Source: Psychrobacter piscatorii
GTDB taxonomy: Bacteria; Pseudomonadota; Gammaproteobacteria; Pseudomonadales; Moraxellaceae
Assembly: GCF_904846415.1 (NCBI RefSeq)
Contig: NZ_CAJHAR010000003.1
Location: 120,762-184,761, forward strand
Direction: 5' to 3'
DNA length: 64,000 nucleotides
A program made the translations under genes and the position numbers. Below, piece by piece: positions 57,971 to 64,000 of this stretch. The notes under the pieces were generated by a model. The model was not told where the DNA came from, searched no databases, and worked only from the letters and a program-made list of their open reading frames with translations. Each line of letters begins with the position of its first letter. Within the stretch, counting starts at the first letter, position 1.

Positions 57971-58826
57971 TTAGCTCACTGCTCGGACTGACTCCAAACA
58001 GCCGCTTGTATTCCCGGCTAAATTGGCTAGGACTTTCATAGCCAACTTGCATGGCTATTTGCGATATTTGTGCTCCTTGCCCGTGTATCTTAATCAATCG
58101 TTTTGCTTCCATTAATCTTAAGCTTTTTTGATACTGTAGTGGGCTCAATTGGGTAATTTCTTTGAAGTGCTGGTGAAACCCTGAGACACTCATGCCGCAT
58201 CTACTGGCTAGACTCTCTACCATGATAGGCTCATTTAAATGCGACTTGATCCAGTCAGTAGCGTGGGCAATACGGTGTGTATGGCTACCATCAACGACCA
58301 ACTGCCTAAGCTTGTTACCTTGCTCCGCTGAGAGTAGTCGATAGTATATTTCTTGTTGAATCAATGACGCCAAAAATCCAATATCGTTTGGATAATCAAG
58401 CAAGCGTATCAATCGATCAAATGCCGCCATTATCGCGTCATCTAACGGCCACTTTATGCCTAAGTGACCATTTGCTGTGGGGGTTTTAGAGGGTATTTGC
58501 GCCAATATCTCTCTAATCATGGCGAGATTTAATTTCATGGATAAAACGATAACAGGACTCTCTACTGAGGCATGTTTTATATGCATGCTCAGCGGAATAT
58601 TGACAGGACAAAACATCAAGTGGCTATTATTGAATCTTTGGCAGTCTGCTCCTAAGTAAATCTCACGCTCACCTTGCAAGACAATACAAATGCTTGGCTC
58701 TTGGATATAGCTAACAGCTTTGCTTGGTTTATCGGCACAGTAAAAAAATAGCCCTGCGACAGCAGATTCGAGGGTTTGATTCCTAGGCAGTATGTTAAGA
58801 AGTCGGTCAATGGTTTCTTGATTCAT
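57966..58826 (-). CDS. AraC family transcriptional regulator
   Basis: The 286-residue protein has an N-terminal cupin-like effector domain of the AraC_N type (residues about 25-170) and a C-terminal double helix-turn-helix with MVESLASRCGMSVSGFHQHFKEITQLSPLQY and IAMQVGYESPSQFSREYKRLFGVSP. It diverges from the Ohr/OsmC gene across 165 bases, so it may regulate that gene or itself. The inducer is unknown. Confidence 0.92.
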   Translation of the reverse strand: MNQETIDRLLNILPRNQTLESAVAGLFFYCADKPSKAVSYIQEPSICIVLQGEREIYLGADCQRFNNSHLMFCPVNIPLSMHIKHASVESPVIVLSMKLNLAMIREILAQIPSKTPTANGHLGIKWPLDDAIMAAFDRLIRLLDYPNDIGFLASLIQQEIYYRLLSAEQGNKLRQLVVDGSHTHRIAHATDWIKSHLNEPIMVESLASRCGMSVSGFHQHFKEITQLSPLQYQKSLRLMEAKRLIKIHGQGAQISQIAMQVGYESPSQFSREYKRLFGVSPSSELM

Positions 58827-58991
58827 GAGGATAGCTTGTTTTGTAAGACTTCCTGATAGTATAAAAATTTATAGGATTAGGCAAGAGTTATAGAGGTCTG
58901 TTCTAACGGATAACAGCCAGCGATTCTATAATAGTCTTATCGCAACAGCGTAAGCATGACCTCTAATAATATAGATAAGGAATTATAAATC

Positions 58992-59405
58992 ATGAAAATA
59001 TTTTATAAAACTCGCGCGACAGCCACTGGTGGACGTTCTGGTCATACTGGATTAGATGATGGTTCATTAGGGTTTGATTTGGTGTCTTTTCAAGAACAAG
59101 ATAAAGAAGGTGTGAATCCAGAGCAGCTTTTTGCTATGGGTTATGCCGCCTGTTTTGATAGTGCTTTGAGCATGGTTGCACAGCAAATGAAACTGCCTGT
59201 CACCGCTTCTAAAACTTCTGCCCAAGTTGGCATCGGTATGAAAGCAGATGGTAGCTACAACTTGGATATAGAGTTGCATGTCGAAGTATCAGGTATTGAC
59301 GAAGCACAGGCGCAACAGCTGATCGAAGCCACACATCAGGTCTGCCCATATTCTAATGCCACTCGTGGCAATGTAGATGTCCGCTTAGAAGTGACCGTTA
59401 TATAA
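58992..59405 (+). CDS. Ohr/OsmC-family organic hydroperoxide reductase
   Basis: A 137-residue thiol peroxidase. The two catalytic cysteines are present: one in GYAACFDSALSMVAQQM (about residue 54) and one in VCPYSNATRGNVDVRLEV (about residue 118). It starts with MKIFYKTRATATGGRSGH, the typical Ohr opening. It reduces organic hydroperoxides. AAGGA lies about ten bases before the ATG. The usual MarR-type OhrR regulator is not adjacent; an AraC-type regulator is. Confidence 0.92.
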   Translation: MKIFYKTRATATGGRSGHTGLDDGSLGFDLVSFQEQDKEGVNPEQLFAMGYAACFDSALSMVAQQMKLPVTASKTSAQVGIGMKADGSYNLDIELHVEVSGIDEAQAQQLIEATHQVCPYSNATRGNVDVRLEVTVI

Positions 59406-59463
59406 AGGCTTTTAGCTTTTACTGGTAGCGAGCGAATCATTAATTCAATATGATAGCTTACAC

Positions 59464-59499
59464 AAAACCGCCCCGATTTTTATAAATCAGGGCGGTTTT
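59464..59499 (+). terminator. Terminator of the Ohr/OsmC gene
   Basis: AAAACCGCCC and GGGCGGTTTT arms, with an inner GATTT/AAATC pairing and a short loop. Confidence 0.88.
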
Positions 59500-59584
59500 A
59501 TGCTATCTAGTAGAATAGAGTAATAGCGCGAAATTTTTGTCATTAGCCGAGCTAGTGATAGAGCATCATAAGTAATAGCATTAC

Positions 59585-59642
59585 TAGGGCACGTCCCTAA
59601 TTCAAACGTTTATCACCATTTTTAAAATAGTGACACGCCCTA
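59585..59642. repeat. 58-bp segment with imperfect 15-bp inverted ends
   Basis: TAGGGCACGTCCCTA at the left and, reversed, TAGGGCGTGTCACTA at the right, 12 of 15 bases matching. No coding capacity. It abuts the stop of the EamA gene. It may be a miniature element or chance. Confidence 0.45.
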
Positions 59643-59645
59643 AGC

Positions 59646-60557
59646 TTACACTTTTTTATTTAACGTAAACACCAAGACTGCGCCTAAAATAACTGCACTG
59701 GCAATAATAAATGGCAACGTTAGTTGCTCAGATAAAAATATCACGCCCAGTACAGCCGCAATCACAGGCACGCACAGCTGAACAATAGCCGCTTGCGTGT
59801 TCTTTAATAAGGGCATTGCAGTGTACCAGATACTGTAGCCCACCCCTGATGCGATCGCTCCTGACGCACAGGCAAGCAATATCCCTTCGCTAGTAATGCT
59901 TTCTAAGCTAATGTTTTGTAAGCCCATTTCATCCAGATACATTAGGCTAACTAGTAGTAGTATCGGAACGGCTACCAAACTCCGCACAAAGTTAAACCCC
60001 GTTGCTCGTAACGGTGAGATACATGATTTACCGCGTATGCTGTATACTCCCCAAGCCGCGCCGCTCATAGCCATCAATGCTGCGGCTAATGGTGATGGAA
60101 TGGCGGCTGATGGTAACATCAAATATACGAATCCTGCTACTGCGACGATAAATGCCAACCATTGTAGTGCACTGAGCTGTTCTTTTTTGTAGATACCCCA
60201 GCCAATCATCGTGAGCTGAACCGCCGAAAACAAAATCAATGCCCCCGTACCAGTATCAAGCTCTACATATGCAATCGAAAAACATAACGCGTAAATGACC
60301 AAACTGACACTACTGAGCCAACTGCCTTTGTCATTTAAAATAGCATCAACAGAAGACTTGTCAGCGGTGAGTGCTTGACGCTGTAGTCTGTAGGCATGAA
60401 TTGTCATGATAACCACTAAGCAGACAGCCGCACTGAGCAGACGAATGACCGTAAAGCTCCAAGCATCTATATAATCTTCTGCTAGTGCCATCCGGCAAAA
60501 CAGAGAATTTGCGGCAAATGCGATCAACGCAATAATAGTATAAACAGTGGCTTTCAA
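59646..60557 (-). CDS. EamA/DMT family transporter
   Basis: A 303-residue inner-membrane protein with ten hydrophobic segments and the two EamA repeats (start VYTIIALIAFAANSLFCRMAL; second repeat begins near ALMAMSGAAWGVYSIRG). The start is a TTG seven bases after AGGA; there is no ATG nearby in frame. Substrate unknown; DMT exporters handle amino acids, metabolites or drugs. It shows no operon partner. Confidence 0.88.
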   Translation of the reverse strand: MKATVYTIIALIAFAANSLFCRMALAEDYIDAWSFTVIRLLSAAVCLVVIMTIHAYRLQRQALTADKSSVDAILNDKGSWLSSVSLVIYALCFSIAYVELDTGTGALILFSAVQLTMIGWGIYKKEQLSALQWLAFIVAVAGFVYLMLPSAAIPSPLAAALMAMSGAAWGVYSIRGKSCISPLRATGFNFVRSLVAVPILLLVSLMYLDEMGLQNISLESITSEGILLACASGAIASGVGYSIWYTAMPLLKNTQAAIVQLCVPVIAAVLGVIFLSEQLTLPFIIASAVILGAVLVFTLNKKV

Positions 60558-60851
60558 AAGTAATTCCTACAATGAATAAGGGAGCATAAAATCAGCAGGC
60601 ATAGGATTTTAGTTTTGGGTGTGGATGGATTACTGTCACGATAGCTTATTTTTCAGCAAAAACAATTGCCGTCTAACAAGACAGGATATTTTGTCGTACT
60701 TGCGGCAAAAAGTCTCTCTTAAATGAGAATAACGATAGTTGTATTGACGATAAGGTCTGAAAATAGGGATGATGTGCTTCGCATCAAACGAACTATTAGA
60801 ACAACATTCATTAAACACAATACATCAGATAAATAAATTGGAAACGAGAAT

Positions 60852-61535
60852 ATGGATTGGGCAAGTATTTTTATTCATGACACAACTTGGTTGTTTGCCG
60901 TTGAAATCTTAATACGTGTCACCGTCATGTTTGTATTAATTATCACGTTCTTGCGCTTCACTGGCAAGCGCGGCGTTCGTCAGCTTTCTATCTTTGAGCT
61001 GACCATTATCCTATCACTTGGCTCTATCGCGGGTGACCCTATGTTTACTGAGGATTTGCCGATTATTCAAGCCGTATTGATCATGGGTTCAGTCATTGTT
61101 CTTTACCGAATCTGTACGTGGGTTATGATGAAATGGCAGCCTTTTGAAGATTTGTTGGAAGGCAAGTCACTTTATATCGTAGAAGATAGCATGCTGGTAT
61201 TGGATAAGATTAAAAAAGGCAAAATGTCTCACGATGAGTTTTTTGCTGAAATGCGCCAACAAGGCGTTGAGCATTTGGGTCAAGTGCGCATCGGTTTGCT
61301 TGAAACAGATGGTAACTTTAGTATCTTATTGCATTCCTCTGAAAACACAGTTTATGGGATGCCGCTGTTTCCTAAGCAATATCAAGCTGTCGAGCAAGTG
61401 GAGATAGGGGCTCATTACGCCTGTATGTACTGTGGTTATGTCGAGCAAATATTAGAAGCTGATAAATGCTGCCCGCGCTGTGAGGATAATTGCAATAATT
61501 GGGCTAAAGCGTTAAACAATCAGATAGTCAAGTAG
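60852..61535 (+). CDS. DUF421 (YetF-like) membrane protein with a C-terminal Cys-rich tail
   Basis: The N-terminal half has three membrane helices and the DUF421 pattern FLRFTGKRGVRQLSIFELTIILSLGSIAGDPMF. The cytoplasmic domain with MSHDEFFAEMRQQGVEHLGQVRIGLLETDGNFSIL follows. The last 40 residues contain CMYCG, then CCPRC and a further CNNW cluster, which look like a zinc-ribbon or rubredoxin-like site not part of the plain DUF421 domain. Function of the family is unknown. The ATG follows a GAG-containing site. Confidence 0.85.
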   Translation: MDWASIFIHDTTWLFAVEILIRVTVMFVLIITFLRFTGKRGVRQLSIFELTIILSLGSIAGDPMFTEDLPIIQAVLIMGSVIVLYRICTWVMMKWQPFEDLLEGKSLYIVEDSMLVLDKIKKGKMSHDEFFAEMRQQGVEHLGQVRIGLLETDGNFSILLHSSENTVYGMPLFPKQYQAVEQVEIGAHYACMYCGYVEQILEADKCCPRCEDNCNNWAKALNNQIVK

Positions 61536-61561
61536 TGTAACGACTAGGCTAATATAACGAT

Positions 61562-61595
61562 AATGCTGCCTTATCAACTAAGCTAAGGCAGCATT
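61562..61595 (+). terminator. Possible terminator after the DUF421 gene
   Basis: AATGCTGCCTTA and TAAGGCAGCATT arms around a loop of about ten bases. It has only a modest T-run. Confidence 0.55.
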
Positions 61596-61653
61596 ATTTC
61601 AAACTATTATCAGTTTATGTGGCTTTCTTCATACAGCGAGTGGCTTATATCAC

Positions 61654-63291
61654 TTATGTAACTTTGTACCAGTCGAGTTTGCGAGTCATCACCATGACGC
61701 AGGCAAGTACCATAAAGCAGAATATCGCACCCAGTAATAGATTGAGATCTTCTGTACTTAAAATACCGAAAAAGGCAGCATATAACCCAGCGAGTGTTGC
61801 GGTAAAAATTAAAGCCCGTTTCAAACCGCCAAATACATAGTAGCTATACCAACCAATAAGTCCCACGCACGCGCTAGCGGCTACCGTATATGCTTGCCAA
61901 AAGAAAATTTGCTCAGCAAGTGGTAGCAATAGGACATAAAAAACGAATAACGCGCAGCCAACGAGCAGATACTGAATAGGGTGAATGCGACTGGATTTAA
62001 GCACTTCAAATAAAAAGAAAGTGCCAAACGATACCAAAATTAACAGCAGAGCATACTTCATGGTTCGTTCAGTTTGTAGGTAAACATCATTAGGACTCGC
62101 AAAACTAACCCCAAAGCTGTTTAACAGAATGCTTTGATTACTACCAGCTACCGCTGCACTGTCTGCTGTCATCCCTCTTGGTGAGTCAAACGAATCAGGG
62201 TTATACGACTGGCTATCGGGATTGAGCGTGGGTTCATTGATGATGGTGCAGTGATGGTTAGGCGTGCTGATACATTGGGAGATAGATTGATTGTTGGCGA
62301 CGGTTAGATACTGATTTTGCCAACTGGCATCAAACCCTTCATTGGTAATACTCTTAGTGTTTGGTAGCGCCTTACCGATGAAGTTTGGTGTTTGCCAATC
62401 ACTATGCATAGACAGCGTAAAGTTCTGCCCAGTAGGCACCGTCGTTAAATTACTAATACCAGATAAGGGCAAATCGATCGTAATCTTGAGCGCTTGATTG
62501 TCTTTGTGGTTAGATAGTTGGCGATCTACTTCTGATTTATCTAGATTTGTATTCATTGCGCTTGTAGTAACAAGGTTCTCTTTATTCTGCTGGCTAGTAG
62601 GATTGCTTAATTGAGCCAATACGTCTTCAGGAATATCGACTTCAACATAGGTCAAGTTCTCTATCATTGGTATCTGAGGATAGCTCGCTCCAATCGATTT
62701 TTGATTGATTGTGACGGCAGGCAGGGTAGCGACACCGCGTAAATCAGACACAGGAATGATCAGTTTTGCCTTATTCCAGTGGGTAATGGTTTTGGCTAAC
62801 TGCATTTTGTCTGCATTAGAAGATGTCATTATCGAATCTGTATCGTTACTCAGTGCAGTTACGGTACTGTCTGCATTTTCTAAAGTGTCTACAAACGTAT
62901 AACTTTGATCGAATGTCAGCTGACCATCATAGCTAGTGGCACTATAGATACCGCGCTTATAAGTGTCTGTGCTTACTTTTAGGTTTTGTGCAGCCTGCGT
63001 CTGAGTGGCAAATATCGTCTCAATTTTCGAGTATGGTGACTCGCATTTGCTCTTTATATTTGGTGTGTCTGATGTATCTGCCTGACAGGCAGGGGTGACT
63101 GTCGTAGGAACGGCGATAAATGGGGTGATGACTTCTTGTGGATTGACATGCTGCTGGGTGATCTCTTTTATTACTGATTTTGCGTAGTATTGCCTCTCAT
63201 AGATGATATTACTAATCATACTAAGTCCGATCAAAAAAATAATACAAAGTCCTACGATGATGGTTAACTTAGTCAATAATGTTTTTTGCAT
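61654..63291 (-). CDS. creD: Inner-membrane protein CreD (cell envelope integrity)
   Basis: A 545-residue protein with one N-terminal membrane helix, a large periplasmic domain, and a cluster of about five membrane helices at the C-terminus (including IQYLLVGCALFVFYVLLLPL and GLYAAFFGIL). The opening LIGLSMISNIIYERQYYAKSVIKEI resembles CreD openings (YRQxY...V..I), and the ending LDLLLG-type segment NLLLGAIFCFMVLACVMVMTRKLDWYK fits. E. coli CreD is about 450 residues; the periplasmic region here is longer and polar. AGGAGG stands five bases before the ATG. CreB and CreC are not in the window. Confidence 0.87.
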   Translation of the reverse strand: MQKTLLTKLTIIVGLCIIFLIGLSMISNIIYERQYYAKSVIKEITQQHVNPQEVITPFIAVPTTVTPACQADTSDTPNIKSKCESPYSKIETIFATQTQAAQNLKVSTDTYKRGIYSATSYDGQLTFDQSYTFVDTLENADSTVTALSNDTDSIMTSSNADKMQLAKTITHWNKAKLIIPVSDLRGVATLPAVTINQKSIGASYPQIPMIENLTYVEVDIPEDVLAQLSNPTSQQNKENLVTTSAMNTNLDKSEVDRQLSNHKDNQALKITIDLPLSGISNLTTVPTGQNFTLSMHSDWQTPNFIGKALPNTKSITNEGFDASWQNQYLTVANNQSISQCISTPNHHCTIINEPTLNPDSQSYNPDSFDSPRGMTADSAAVAGSNQSILLNSFGVSFASPNDVYLQTERTMKYALLLILVSFGTFFLFEVLKSSRIHPIQYLLVGCALFVFYVLLLPLAEQIFFWQAYTVAASACVGLIGWYSYYVFGGLKRALIFTATLAGLYAAFFGILSTEDLNLLLGAIFCFMVLACVMVMTRKLDWYKVT

Positions 63292-63451
63292 GTGGTCGCC
63301 TCCTACGTGTCTTTAATTCACAGCTGCCGAGATAGCAGACTGTGGCTTTAAAGAACATCATAGGAAGGGCATGAAGAGAAAATGTGCAGGAACGATGAAA
63401 AGAGTGTGAAAGGGTAGATATCAGGATTTTTTAATCAATGTTTTTTGAGTA

Positions 63452-63949
63452 TTAATGTTTTTTGGTATCGCCAACGACTTTATCCATAATAGCGAATAAC
63501 AAGCCAGACAATACAAAGGTCATGTGAATAACAACTTTCCACATGAGCTTGTCAGCATCAAGCTCACTCATGCCACTAGAGATATCCATAAAGGATTTCA
63601 GAAGATCAATCGCCGAGATAGCAACGATCGCTCCAATGACTTTTAGTTTTAAGCCCGAAAAATCCACTTTTCCCATCCAGCTAGGACGATCATCATGAGT
63701 ACCAGTATCGATTTTTGAGACAAAAATCTCGTAGCCACTGAATATAATGATGAGCAATAAGCTGGCAACCAGCGAGATATCAACCAATACCAGTATGTCT
63801 ACAATCACGCTGGCTTCAGAAGCTATGAGAATATCAGCAAACATATACCATAGCTTTTGGACAAACTTAATAAATCCTAGATTCAAATAAGAAGTGCAAC
63901 GTTTTAAAAGAATGAGTTGAAGAGTAAGATGTGCCGTGTTGCATTTCAA
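63452..63949 (-). CDS. UPF0114 (YqhA) family protein, 5' end probably damaged
   Basis: From about residue 25 on the protein matches YqhA: VDILVLVDISLVASLLLIIIFSGYE, IVAISAIDLLKSFMDI and KLMWKVVIHMTFVLSG, including three membrane helices. The normal first helix (RWLLAPxYLGL) is missing. The first 22 residues do not match the family. A second frame from an ATG at 63944 reads KTLHFLFESR, like the YqhA start up to FxSRW, then loses register. This suggests a short deletion removing helix 1 and shifting frame. The open frame starts at a TTG with AGGAG seven bases upstream, so a product lacking helix 1 might still be made. Confidence 0.62.
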   Translation of the reverse strand: MKCNTAHLTLQLILLKRCTSYLNLGFIKFVQKLWYMFADILIASEASVIVDILVLVDISLVASLLLIIIFSGYEIFVSKIDTGTHDDRPSWMGKVDFSGLKLKVIGAIVAISAIDLLKSFMDISSGMSELDADKLMWKVVIHMTFVLSGLLFAIMDKVVGDTKKH

Positions 63950-64000
63950 ACTTCAACTCCTACATATCAGAACGTTATGAAACACTATACACATCTTACC

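Noticed and set aside
1..64000. Prophage, CRISPR array, toxin-antitoxin or defence system
   Set aside because: No repeat array, phage gene run or nuclease-helicase cluster was seen; the only mobile trace is the tnpB unit.

Overview
The window is a moderately AT-rich gammaproteobacterial chromosome segment. Gene content and protein style (HolD-like protein with a long acidic insert, paired FadE-like acyl-CoA dehydrogenases, LemA plus M48 protease, GSI-beta glutamine synthetase under a sigma-54 type promoter, creD, yejABEF) fit the Moraxellaceae, most likely Psychrobacter. This placement is by eye, not from a search. Almost everything is core housekeeping on both strands. No prophage, CRISPR array, tRNA or rRNA was seen. 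The one mobile element is a decayed IS200/IS605-type tnpB unit near 34.6-36.0 kb.

Layout. 0-5 kb: 3' part of rsmA, then apaH, a BLUF photoreceptor with a C-terminal membrane anchor, and a large SpecificRecomb (Gcr) membrane protein. 5-9 kb: two paralogous acyl-CoA dehydrogenases. 9.7-12.4 kb: a PAS-GGDEF-EAL protein and rsmE. 12.7-15.2 kb: the methyl-cycle operon ahcY-metF behind a structured leader that resembles an SAH riboswitch. 15.3-21.2 kb: a BtuB-like receptor, an MscS-family channel, an AlkA-like glycosylase and an Smr protein. 21.3-24.1 kb: trpG-trpD-trpC. 24.1-28.1 kb: a nitrogen-controlled glnA promoter region, glnA, a DUF4124 protein and a SIMPL protein. 28.1-34.5 kb: a pair of direct repeats, the 4.5S (SRP) RNA gene, lemA, a very large M48 protease, a candidate HolD with a long disordered insertion, and serC. 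34.6-36.0 kb: the frameshifted tnpB element with a perfect 44-bp palindrome. 36.1-42.8 kb: a yej-type peptide transporter operon with gloB inserted between yejA and yejB. 42.9-50.6 kb: Fe-dependent alcohol dehydrogenase, lipoprotein MsrAB, folE, fabI, a DUF1275 protein, an unlisted 54-residue acidic small ORF and an SLC13 transporter. 50.7-57.3 kb: a phosphoesterase, DUF1543 plus a small partner, HrpA and a small membrane protein. 57.7-64 kb: a gene remnant, an AraC regulator divergent from an Ohr/OsmC protein, an EamA transporter, a DUF421 protein with a Cys-rich tail, CreD, and a YqhA-family gene whose 5' end looks damaged.

How the parts work together. AhcY and MetF run consecutive steps of the methionine/SAM cycle and BtuB supplies cobalamin, which MetH-type methionine synthase would need. 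TrpG, TrpD and TrpC are three steps of tryptophan synthesis. GlnA draws in ammonia under probable NtrC/sigma-54 control. The Yej transporter imports peptides.

No clear undescribed defence or biosynthetic system was found. The items most worth a second look are the SAH-riboswitch-like leader, the membrane-anchored BLUF protein, the HolD-like protein with its insertion, the tnpB locus palindrome, the small acidic ORF at 48.6-48.8 kb, and the two probable decayed genes near 57.8 kb and 63.9 kb.
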